DNA of 64,000 nucleotides. Source: Nepenthes gracilis (lineage: Eukaryota; Streptophyta; Magnoliopsida; Caryophyllales; Nepenthaceae). Shown one piece after another: positions 1-12,200 of the stretch; the first letter of the stretch is position 1; each line of letters starts with the position of its first letter. The stretch spans positions 8,156,001 through 8,220,000 of the forward strand of contig BSYO01000025.1 in NCBI GenBank assembly GCA_033239525.1, read 5' to 3'. The notes beneath the pieces were generated by a model. The model saw nothing but the letters and a program-made list of their open reading frames with translations. It had not been told where the DNA came from and searched no databases. The position numbers and the translations under genes are program-made.

Positions 1-926
1 TTTGTTATGCATAGTATTTTACTGAGCATTTGGCTCACTCTCTTATTGTTTTACTAACCCTTTAGATGATTCGCATGAGTTTTTGCTTGATAAGCTGGAG
101 TGAAGATTAAAGTATTTAGTTTATATTTCTGAAGACATTTTTGTATACCTATTTTTGGATAGTATGCACTGTATTTAGTTGTTAGTTCTGATTTGATTTC
201 TATTGTAGACGGTAGTGGAAATGATGTAGAGTTTTGATTAGTTTTGTTGACTAATAAGAACAATGTAAACTTAGTAAATGAAGTAGTTCAGACGGACAAA
301 TTTATGGATGTTATTTGCTTCCGCAAATTAGTATATGATTCATTTAACAGGCATCTTTCCTTAATAAAAGTTGACGTCATTTTATTGTTGTGTTGATGTG
401 AGAGCCACAAATGATGTGGCGGAGAAATTGGATCCTATGATTATTGTGTTGTTTATGTACAAGCGACTGTAGTATTAACAAGAAAAGTTCACGTCTAATA
501 GGTTAACGATTTATTTATTGGTGAAATTAATAATTAAAAGATTATAAGTTATAATTATAATTAATGACGAGTTTTAGGATGTGATCCGTCACAAGTGATG
601 TACTCTATTTGGATATTTTGATGCAACCCTCATTTATATTTGACTATGATACTTGATGCTATTACTTACTGCTATTACACTATGGTGAATTATTTTCTAT
701 CAATAACTTTATACTGAATATATTTGATACATCATGGGGTATTATTCTAGTTGTGCATGTTTTGCAAGAAAACTAGGTTATGAATGCTACACATCACCAG
801 CACCATTTTTACTCGATTAGTCTCCATCTATTTGTAATGCTACAAGCTCCAATGGTGGTAATTAGAGCGTAGTTTTTTTCCGAGCCTTGTAAGTAGTTTT
901 GTTAAAAAATTGCCAAGGGGGGAAAT

Positions 927-1750
927 TATTAGGTCAAAAGTATTGGCATATTTCCAGAACAAAACTTGATCATAATCGAGTTCTATTTAAATTCTTTTAT
1001 TTATTAATTATGCTTAAACTTGACTCAAGACAAGCTTTTCTGAAATGGAAAGGATTGGGCACATAAAGGACATACATGCGCTCTCCCATGAGGAATGAAT
1101 GAAAGGCACACATCCGCATTTTACAGTTGTTCTAAGCATGAAGGATGCATGAAGGGCACATATGCATAGTTAATAATGGCTCCATGCATGAATTGCACTC
1201 GTGCGCATTGATGTAGGAATGCCAGGGATGGTTTTTTGCCAATTCTGTATTTTAAACCTCACTTTTTAGCCACACATAAATACACTTCTTTCTCTTAATC
1301 CAGCCACCATCTTGAATATTAGTAAGGAAAACAGAGCTAGAGAAGTACAAAGAAAAAGGAGAAAACCACATATTGCTTTTGAGATCAAAATTGCTAAGGC
1401 TTTCTCATCCCAAAATCCCGCTACCATAAAAACACTTGTTCTAAACTATAACCCTCAGGAGTTCCATAGGTAGCTTCGATGTTAGAGTTCTAATAGCATT
1501 GGACATTCTGAAACGATGAAGTAAAGTTTGCAAGAATATTGCAAAGCGGTTCTGTTATTAGGGAGCAAATCCAAAGAGCTCTTCGATAGGAGTCACTCGT
1601 CAAGAATAAATCAGCTAATAGTTAGCGCATCTCAGCCACCTAGTCTATAATTTGACTTTCATTAATGAATTGAGTTTGATTAGCTTGAAAAGCATAGAGG
1701 GTTTTATTCATGAACTATTTGATTTTTGAGGCTTTCTGTCGTCACTATTT
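927..1750 (+). mobile_element. Possible decayed Copia 3' LTR
   Basis: A purine tract (gccaaggggggaaat) like a Copia polypurine tract precedes TATTAGG, a plausible decayed TGTTAGG LTR start. Downstream is a TATA-like cacataaatac, followed by leader-like A- and G-rich sequence. No partner LTR is in view, and the right border is a guess. Confidence 0.35.
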
Positions 1751-2178
1751 TTTGTGTTGATTTATTTTCTGTACTATGTATGGTTGATATTGGTGACAAT
1801 ACATAAGTTGGATTAGTGATTTATATTAGTAGTATCTAAAAATAAATATTCTTTACTTTTGGATAGAACATTTTTAGTTTGTGCTTCGGCGTCATCATAA
1901 GGTCTATACAGTAGTCAATTGAGACTATCTAATTTATTTCAAGACTGATTTGTGATCCTGCAGAAAACTTGCTGCAAAACCTAGCCCAGTTACAAGGGAA
2001 AAAATTATAGATGCTGTTTTGGCGGGCAGCACTAAAGCAGTTAACTTTCCCATGTAAGCCGCCAACTACCTCTTTCATGCCTGGTAGACATCAAGAGAAG
2101 TAACTGCTGTGCATTGCAGTGATGAACATCACTCAGGGTACATTTAAATGCTTTATTTAGAAAAATCTGCAAATAAAG

Positions 2179-2772
2179 ATGTCAAAAATCTTTGAGCTTT
2201 TCGACCACACAAATAATCATGGGGATGTAATATTAGACAAGGTCCTAATGAAAGCAGCTACAAAATTACTATTTCTTTATAAGTACCAAGTACCAACTGT
2301 TGAAGCATGGGAATGCCAAATAATTTGGAAACCAGGAAAAAAGGTAGTGGACTCTTTTTGCAATAAGTTATTGCAAACCTTTTGGAGAGAGGGAGGAGAC
2401 AATTATCCTGCAAAAGAAATTCTACAAATGATGTCAGTTTTACTTGTCCCCCACTTTGTTTAGGCAATGTTAAAGGGTATCCCAAAAAATTGGAATTTAC
2501 AGCAAGGAATGTGTCAATCATCCACTGAGAAATCAACATCTCACTTGATGATCCATTGCCCACAAGCAGAAGCTCTTTGGCACATTCTTTTTTCTCTTAA
2601 GAGGAAGTCCAATGCAAAATCCAAAAAAGGGAGGGGTGTGCAAGGTAGCCCCCATGGCTTTCTGGTGATGCCATTAAAGGAGCAAATAAGAAGGGATTTT
2701 AGAACAAAAATAAGTGTCTATACAAATAATGAAAGGCTCCTTGTAAGCTGTTTACATACAGGAGCATGTTAG
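2179..2772 (+). pseudogene. Possible LINE-type reverse-transcriptase zinc-binding (zf-RVT) fragment
   Basis: One reading frame runs through 2179-2772 with a single internal stop at 2461-2463. Its second half includes STSHLMIHCPQAEALWHILF, which resembles the zinc-binding region (SxDHLxxHCxxAxxLWxxxF) at the end of plant LINE reverse transcriptases, usually followed by basic residues as here. The first ~95 residues are not recognised. It could be a LINE remnant or a chance similarity. Confidence 0.4.
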
Positions 2773-3108
2773 TAATTATCAGTGTCTTATATCCTTTTAG
2801 ATGGAATTACTATGAAGAGAGAGGATTTTACAGATATCATTTGCATGATAAAATTACTTTATTAAATATTCTGTAAGGGAAAAGTTTATTTTGTAGACAT
2901 ACGTACAGGTCCACAATAACTACAATTGCTGAAGATCTTGTTTATCAACCCCAACATAAAATTCAGAGCTTGAGTCATAAATCACTATAACATAGACAAG
3001 AAATTTCTAAAAGACATGACCAATGTGTAAAACAGTCTCCAGCGCTTGCACAGTAAGCCACAATATACATTAAAAGATAAGAAAGAAAAATTGAATACAA
3101 ATTCTTAC

Positions 3109-3205
3109 CTCGACTGACTCTTCAGGAGGAAGTGTACTCAGAGCGCGTTCAAATAAAGCCCTGATGTTTCTCTCATCATTCAAACGAGACAAGAAATCTG
3201 CATAT
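3109..3205 (-). CDS. CSTF77: CstF77 exon m (last exon visible)
   Basis: 97 nt, encoding (E)[20 protein letters not shown], then [12 protein letters not shown], ending in phase 0 at GAG|GTAAGA. The next expected coding stretch (VWKRFTQFEQTYGD..) is not in 1-3108, so the 3' part of the gene lies beyond the left end. Confidence 0.95.
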
Positions 3206-6200
3206 CTGCAGTGTTGAATTAGGATCCAATGACTAAATTTCAAAGCTAAATTATCCCCAGCATGAGGGGTCACAAGCATAGACAGCTATGCTAGATTTAG
3301 AAACTCAATTCAAAGTCATCTGCACTATTTACAGCGCAATTAGAAGACTATTTGACCGCTGTCATCTTCCAAAAAAGACAATCATCCATCAAGAATATTG
3401 CTCACTGAAGTAATAAATTAATATAGTCTACTTATTGTAAAGGTTCGAACTCACTCAAGAATGTACCCAGGCTCGTGCATAAATTGTTTCAATCCTGCTT
3501 CAAATACATTATGAGCAATCTGCACAGATATATTGTGGCGAGTAATCAGAAGTAAACAAAAATCAGCATAAAACCGAAGGCCTATTAGATTACTCGAATG
3601 GGAGCTTTTCATTATGTTTTGGGGGTGTCTAAAGAGACACCTTTTATACTAAAATTTCGTGTACAAGTTACTAATAATAAAGCTTCAGCATCTGAAGTGG
3701 CATTGAAGGCACAGTCCTTGAGTCACGTATATTTTTCCTCTTCTGGGATAAGCAATGGCATCCGGGACTCATATTCCAATGGGAAATTTCTCGCTTTCTG
3801 GGGTCTAAGTGTCGCCTTTCCCATATTATTTTTACTTAAACTTCCAAACTAAGAAGTACAGACACTGGTACAAGACATGTATATGACATTGACACATTAG
3901 CATGCTACTTTTCTAGAACAAGGACATTATACGTTAGGGATATGTTAACTAAAAGTATAATTTATTATTTTTCTAACTGATGAACAATATCATTTTATAC
4001 TAAATTAAAAATAAGAATGCATATTCTTATTTCTTCATCCCAAAAAATTTAATAAGAAAGTACACAATTTGACTAATATAAATGAGTTATACCATAATAT
4101 TTTCAATAAGCTATTATAATAAAATAATAATAATGATGTAACTTAAAAAACTATTGCAAACTTAATACACCAAAAAATTTTTTAATAATCAATCTACATC
4201 TATATTTTCTAATTGCTAAAAGATATTAAATATAAGCAAAAGTTAAGAAAGAAAAAGTACGCTAAACATGTCCAAAATGTGCGCCAAGCGTGTCCACAAT
4301 GTGTCCGAAAATGTAGGAGCATGTCAAAATTAAAAAAAAAAGAAAGAAAGAAAATTTGTAGAAGTGTTAAAGCATGTCCCACACATGTTGGGAGAGTGTT
4401 GGTGTCCAATATATGTCGGACACCAACACTTATAGCCCTAAGAGAGTGTCTGTGTGTTGGAGGTTTCAACACATCGGGACCTCACTAAGTACAAAATAGC
4501 TTGTTTAATTGACATATGACCAACAATAGTCAAACTGTATTACAAAAAATGATATCTCTTACAAGCTAAAACAAGACGCAATGACCCAAATAGATTGTGA
4601 TTTTGAGTGCCTAGCTTGACCAACTGAGGCATAATCTTTTTTATATATATTATGCTAACAGTCAGAAAAGAAGTAGATTGACGAAGGGGAGACAGCATCA
4701 AATGGAAAGTGATTTGCTCCTTAAAAGATTATGCATTTCCATGAATAAAAAAGTTTTTCACAGATAGAGAGAGAGCCAACCACTTAGTCTAAGATTGATA
4801 TGCTGGTAAACTTCAGAAAAAGAAAGAATCAGCAAGGTGTGATTTACTAACAAAATTCTTGTTGTTCACTAACCAAACAAAAGAGGCTGGAAAACTGATT
4901 TTTTTTCCCCTCCTTACAGTTAAGAAAGGAGAAATAGACCAACTGATCAGCCCCAAATGCAGACTGTTTGCATTTGAGTGACAGGTCAAGTTATGGAAAC
5001 CCTGTAGCCTAACGGTGTTTTTAGAACTGTTAACAGTCACTTTCATTAAATGGTAACAGGATAACCTGCCATAATCTCAAATTCTAGGATACTTTTCTTC
5101 TCCTACTGGCCGTCTATGAATTTATAGTGTTATAATATCCTCCCTTCTCCAAATCTTAGCAAGAAATCTACTGTTTCTAGTAGATTTCCCCCTCTGGCCA
5201 ATGGAGGGAGGGGATTAGAGGATGACTGGTCTTAGAGCAAGGCCAATACAAATAATATGCCAAAGAACTACATTCTTAGTTAGTGTCTTAACACCACGAA
5301 CACCCTCATTGACAACAATTAAAAACTGTTTTAGCCACAACCATATAAGAAAACTTTAGCCTGGACTCATCACTGCTTATCTTAAATGTGCACTTTTGCA
5401 ATTCCTAGTGCTCTTAACGGAGAATGGACAAGAAAGAAACTTTAATTACCTTATCATCTTTATCCAGACAGAAAGCCATCATGGCATAAGCAACATAAAC
5501 TTGGTAAGTGCAGTTTGGGGACTTGCGGATGTCAACGAAGTACTTACGAGCTGCTTCTACACCTTCAGTTCTTCTAAGAAATCTAATAAACTGAAACATC
5601 AAACACCACAAAACTAGTTTTACATGGCGAGATACCAACTCTTTCCTAACAAAATGCAGAAGCTGCAAATGCAGTCATCATATAATCATTTCAAACTGAA
5701 CAAAATCATAAAAGATTTCATTCACCTCCCCACCCCCAAAACAAGAAGCAGGAGAGGGAGTATAGAAAAAATGTGTCCAATCAATAAATCACTTCAACAA
5801 CTACAATTGCAAATAAATAAAATAAAATAAAATTTACTATGCAGATTTCATAATGTCTGAGAAGTGGAGCAGCTCCAAACTGCTTACTACAAACGCAAAA
5901 GAATACTTCACCACCCATTTAAATACTTGCATGCATATAAATGCTCTTATTGGGGAAAAAACAATAAAGGAAAAGGTGGGGGAAGAAAGGAGTTCTTGGA
6001 TTGCCATAGATCTGTTAGCTTTCAATAACCCATAAGCTTTACAGTTTGAACTACAGGATCTCAGGTGCTCATAAACATAATTATCCATAACTCATATCAT
6101 ATATAACATGCTAAAAGGCCTACAGTGGAGGCATGATGGATGGATTGCAGCGTCGGTCCAAGCAGATCCATCATAGGAACTTGGTACTGCACAATACCCA

Positions 6201-9200
6201 GAACAATCGGCTTCCCACATTTCTAGCTTTGGAAAAGTCAGATGAACTCAATTTTTCGGCTTCTCACATTTCTAGCTCGGGAATAGTCAGATGCACTTAA
6301 TTTTATCCATGCAATGCAGAGAAGCCATTTCCATCATTTGAAACCACGACCTTCATGTCACAATTGAACAACTTAATCATCATGCTAAGGATCACTCCCT
6401 CTTGCATACATCAACTATAATAAAATCCATGAGTCATGCAATACCCTTGTTTGTGATTTTTCTAATGAATAAGCCAATTATGTTCAGCACATATCCTTTG
6501 GTGCCTCGAGAAACAATTCTATGAACTTGCTTGACGAAGGAGTCATTTTTCCGGTTAAAGGTTTTCGAGGCAATTTCTTTATAATATGATAATTCGGTCA
6601 GATAAAATGAACAATTGTTTATCACCTTTCTTTCCCCACTCACATTTTATTTATATATTTTTTTGAATGGAGGATACGTTATACTTCTGTCCTATTTACA
6701 TCTTCTTACATTTTATTGATTAAAATGTTAATAAACAATACAAATTTTCTACTCGGGAAGCAAGAAGTGCCATGATTGACACCCAAAACTCTGTACCAAT
6801 GTCTTTCCAGCCAAAAGGCTAGCAGCCATCATCTGTCATCCACAAGATTATCGAAATTTCATTTTAATGTGCTACACCTAGGAAGTCACCTGCCTAGCAT
6901 GGTGGCATCATTCCCCATGGATAAATCCAAGACAATCATCAATGAACCAAGTCAACCAACTTAGAGTCTTATATGAAAGATGAGGAGCTACTAAATATTT
7001 GAGGGTAAGATAGTGAATAGTTTAAGCCTCTACAAACTCAAATTAAGTATTGTTAGCATTGCAGGGTTGTTTTCTTCCATTTTCCATTAAATTATTCAAG
7101 TTTGTCGGATTAGGAAAATTGGTATTGGCATGTAGTTGTAAGTATAATTCTAATTCCATTGATATTGAAATGGGTAGATTTCAAATTTTATTGTTCCATG
7201 ACAAAACAAACTATGATTCTAAATTTTATTGTTCCATTACAAAATAGGTTACGATTTTGAGAGAAAAAATAAAATCTAATTTATTTTTTTGATCAATGTA
7301 AAAAATAAGGAAATAATTAGCCCAACACAAATTCTAAACTTTTCTTAAATATGAAATTATATAAATACAAATTTCTGAAAATATGTTTTTCTAGGTACAA
7401 TAATTTCTTGTATGTCTTTAGGAAATACTTTTAAATAAGTATATCATTTTTTTTTTTAAATCTTGAGGCAGTATTGAAAAAAAAAAAAACTAATTTTTAT
7501 TTTTTTTTAACAAAATAGAAATTACAATATGTTGATCCGCCCAGTTTAGTCCAATTTGAATGACTGACTGGTACTTATTGAAGTTTTGACCAGAAAAATA
7601 GGCCTAACTAGAATCTTAGTTTTTTAAAATATTAATTTAGATAATATTTTCCAAACAAACATTACTTTTTTACGTATTTTTGGTAACACTGATAAATATT
7701 AGATTTTAGTCTACAAAAATTATTTTTAGGTAATTTTAAAAAATTAGAGAAAAATAAATTTATGTTTGGCCTAATTCTATCTGACCTAAATAACAGAAAA
7801 TATTTTATCAATTTGGTTCTGTCTGATTGGTTTTGATTATATCTAATTGATAGATAATTATTAAACTAAGAATTACAATTCTTTTACCGCCCCCTAAAAT
7901 TACAAATTGTTACTCCATATTAATTTTCAATTACAACATATTGAAAATTGGAATTGGAATTTCAATTTTGTATGACACTAAATAACATTGGAATTAAACC
8001 TAAAAATCCAATTCCAAATTCTAAGGCACAACTATAACAGCTGCAGCCAAATCACTGGCAAAACACGGCCATTCAAATTCCTCAATTCTTACTTGTATAT
8101 GTGCCAAGGCTGTTGCATTCACACCATCACCACATATGCTCTCATAGATCCTCTTTGCAGACTGCATAAAATTACCTTTACAATGCTGAGAACAGACACA
8201 ATTTGGACATAACCGAAAAAGCTTACACCAAACTTAATTGAACAAGTGACTTCCACACCTGGATTGCTCCACGGGATTCCTCCAGCTCAGCATAAGCATA
8301 CTTCAACATTTCTGAATCTGATTATAAAAGGATAAAGCAGATGATGAGTGTAAAAAGAACACTAAATGGGGAAATGATGAAACACTTTCAGAGCCAGAAC
8401 TATAGTGCAAGCTTAACAATTTTGATTGACCAGCTATATTAAAATATACTGATGATAAGAAGAGAAATCTGCTGAGTCAGAAGCATAAGAAACATTACCA
8501 GGAAGAGCCTTCAAAGCTCTCTGGAATACTTTAATAGCAGAGTCTACAGATCCACTTTTTGCATGCCATGTGATGTAGTCATACCAGATATCAGGATAAT
8601 GGTATAAATACATCAGACACTGAATACCAGAAGTAATTCAACAGCAAGGTGAGAAATATGAAAGAAATTCCAAGACAAGAACGTTGCACCAAGATTAAAC
8701 AGAGAATAGACCAAATGAATCAATCCACTAGGAACAGAGCAAAGTGGGGCTTACTTGTATGAATAAAATTCTTATTTAAACACTTAGGTTTCTCAAGTTC
8801 ATTTCATGAAGAAACTAAACATAACTAACATGCCAAAATGATTATTCTGTATCCTGGATAGTGCAGAACAATTGAAAATCAGAATGGTTTTTATGTCATA
8901 TTTAGAGCAATAAGGAGCTAAAGTTTTTAGTGACAATCCAGTCCATCAGGTTCTTGATTCTTCTGTTACAAGTAATCCTTTTTCTAGCTCTTTACTTGAG
9001 GAGAAATTTATTGGTGCTCCTCAAGAACCAACTCATCCATTAACCTAAACCTGAGAGAAAAAGTAAGGGAACAAGGAACAAAAAGCCAGTATTGATATTC
9101 ACTTTTTCTGTGTCATAATATGATAAGTTAAATGAATGGATGAGTTGATGGTATAGGAGCACAGAACAATCTCTCCTACTTAAGTCCGCCTAATATCAAG

Positions 9201-12200
9201 ATAAAATGTTTTCTATATTCGAATGATGAGCCATTTACTAAGATATATTTGTCAGCAAACACAGATTCCAAACAAGTAGGTCTATTTATAGCAGTCCAAA
9301 AACTTAAAATGAGTAATGGAACCAGATTGACCAATGTAGAGATTCTTAGAGAATCTTTACCCAACCACACAAAAAGAAAAGTGAGACAAGCACAAACATA
9401 CGCATACCTATGTACAAACCAATAACATTCCCAGAAGAAGAAGAAGAAAAAGAACAATGTAGATCTTGTTGGTGCTCAAACAATTTCAAGGAAAAATATC
9501 TTGAATGAAGATCTAAATACTATAAAACAAAATCATTTATTCCAGTACCTGCTCATAGGTGAAGACAATTCTCTTGTTAGATGACACATTATCAATCCTT
9601 TGAGGATTTCCTCTGAAACAAATATATACCTTCAATATTTGAGTCACAACAGAAATAATACAAATTGTGGCTGAAAAACAATAAGTTAACCGTGTCAGGA
9701 TAAAAGATTATTAAGAAACCATCCAAGAATTGGATTGACACCATGACAGCAATAGGTCACAAGGAAAAATATGTGATCAGACTGTTTCAAAAGAAACTTT
9801 TCAGGGATGAAATATGCCCTTAAACCTTATCTGAACTCTGTGCATATTTACATGCAAACTCAGGCATATAAGCACATGTGAGTACATGACCCTAGCCACC
9901 TATGACGTGTTTTTGTGGATAAGAATCCAATCAACAAATTGCATGTCATGGGTTCAAATCCACCAACCTGCAAGATTCTCATTTGTCCTTACACACATTT
10001 TGAAGTAATAAAAAAAAAAAAGGAAAAAAGAACAACCCACAACCAACTATATGTCCAACATACAACATGCCTGCTTTGTTTCAAATTTATAGTTCATTTT
10101 GCATTAAATAAAGCAATACAAGTTAAATATAATCTTTTGCCTAGATTTTACATTTCACACTGCACAAATCAAATCAAAACAAAAATAAATTGAATATTTG
10201 GACAAAAAAGGAATTTGTATGTGTTAACCAACTAAACAAACCTAAGACTTTTAACATTAAGCTGACATTGGATTAGTAGTATTGTGAGTAGTAGCAAAAT
10301 TATGACACAAATTCAAACACCTATGCCTATAAATTTACATGGTTCAATCTCGAGATGAGAGCTAAGTCCACGGATAACAAGATGATGGTTGTTTCCACTA
10401 TTATCAAAAGAATATAAGTGATAGAATCACTCCAAATCCAAGTTTCAAAGGTATGAAAGGAACTCGATCAAACTCTCGTTACCAAGCTAACACTTCACTG
10501 TTTTCTGAAGAACCCGAACACATGGCTAGTGTACAACTCAGCCCAATCGGTTGATGTGGCAGTGTGAACTCTGTACACACAGCCAATGTATATCTTCAGT
10601 GCCAACATTCCAATCTGTAAGTAAATATACGGTTCGATTTACTTAGTTAATACAAGTGTGGGTTTCCAAATCCATCCTTGAATGCTCCTCAATTTCCCAT
10701 GGCAACCATAATTGAGTTGCAATCTTCCATGAAGCAATCATGGCAATGCAATCTTCCATCAAACGGAGGTGCATGATCCATGCATCAACCGATTGCACCA
10801 GTCATGGCATTAATGGCTCCACATATCTCCAACTTGACAAGCATTAAGTGCTGGCCTTCAACACATCTCATTTCTAACAAAATCAGATTCATGATGCATC
10901 AATCCATAGGACAATCAAAACTTGAATTTCTCTCCCGAAATAGTCTTCATGAGCATATTTTTGGGATTCTCACTCATAGGATTTTCACCAATGAAATTTC
11001 ATTTTCTGCAACTAATTTTCGGAGAAAATGATACCGAACTTGAACATGCTTGGTTTTCGAATATTAAAACATGTTTTATAGAGAGATGCAAAGCACTTTG
11101 ACAATCACAGAAAATCTATTTGCTACTTTACTTGAGTCGGAGCTCACCCAACAGTCTGGCTAACAAGGTTGACTCTTTCCCAGCCTCGGCTCCTGCCATG
11201 CACTCAAATTCTACGATTGAATAGGAAACTGTCAACTAGAGTATTGACTTCTAACTAATAAACCCACCAATGAGTGTGTATCTAATCATTAACCATCAAT
11301 TGTCGAGGTTCTCTGAAAAATCAATATCAACAAAACCAACCACTTGATCCATATTAGCATAAATCTTATTAAAAATTAAGCCCTAAGTCTATGTGCCTTT
11401 CAGATACTGTAAAACCCATTTCATCACAAGCCAATGAGTTTTTCCATATATTTGACATGAAACAGCTTCCAATACTTAAGGCATGAGACATATCTAGCCA
11501 TGTGGACACCATGTAGTATATTAAGCTACCAATGATGCTAAAATAAGGAACATGCGTCATTTCCACTTTTTCTTTTCTTTTGTGCATGGTGCTTGATTAA
11601 TGAACAAATTAAAAATGTACATCTAAAGAAGTGGAAACAGGCTTAGCCTGATCCACATTGAATTTTAAAAGAATTTTCTGGATATACTGGGATTGATAAA
11701 GACATAATTTCCTACAATTCTATCTTGTTGAATTTCTATGCCAAGAATTTTCTTTGTCACCACTAAATCTTTTGTTTCAAATTCTGTAATCCACTGAAAT
11801 ATCAAGGAAATAATGTCAGAAATATTCTTGACTTCAATTAACATATCATCAACATAAATCACCAAATAAATAACAAACCATTGGGAAGTTTTTTAAAATA
11901 TACACATCAATCATGTTCTAAGTGAAACTGTTTTTACCCATGAATAAGTCCAATCACTTGTACAACTACTTGGGAGACTGCTTCAAGACGTAGAGGGATA
12001 TTTTCATCTTACATACATGCTCTATTTTTCCTTTGCCTTGAACCTCTCAGGTTGAGCCATGTATATTTCCTTCTCTAATTCTACATGTCAGAATGCAATT
12101 TTGACATCTAGCTACTCAAATTCAAGATCAAGCAAAGCAACCACATCCAATAAGTATGAATGGAATGGTCCTTTAACAAAATAATGTTTTTTCAGAGCAA

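Larger units (their letters stand above)
1..3108 (-). other. CstF77 intron after exon m (partial); decayed repeats
   Basis: AT-rich sequence read as the start of the next CstF77 intron, since the donor of exon m opens here and no following exon was seen. It contains a Copia-LTR-like segment near 0.93-1.75 kb and a LINE-like segment near 2.2-2.8 kb, listed separately. I recognise nothing in 1-900 or 2780-3108. Confidence 0.7.

Noticed and set aside
4813..5046. 77-codon minus-strand open stretch in a CstF77 intron
   Set aside because: It has no similarity to CstF77, and skipping it keeps the protein continuous between exons k and l.
7050..7990. AATTGGAATT-rich stretch considered as a MITE
   Set aside because: No terminal inverted repeats or target duplication could be defined; simple AT-rich decay is as likely.
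9889..9990. B-box-like GGGTTCAAATCC suggesting another SINE or tRNA gene
   Set aside because: No matching A-box, cloverleaf or SINE body could be followed on either side.
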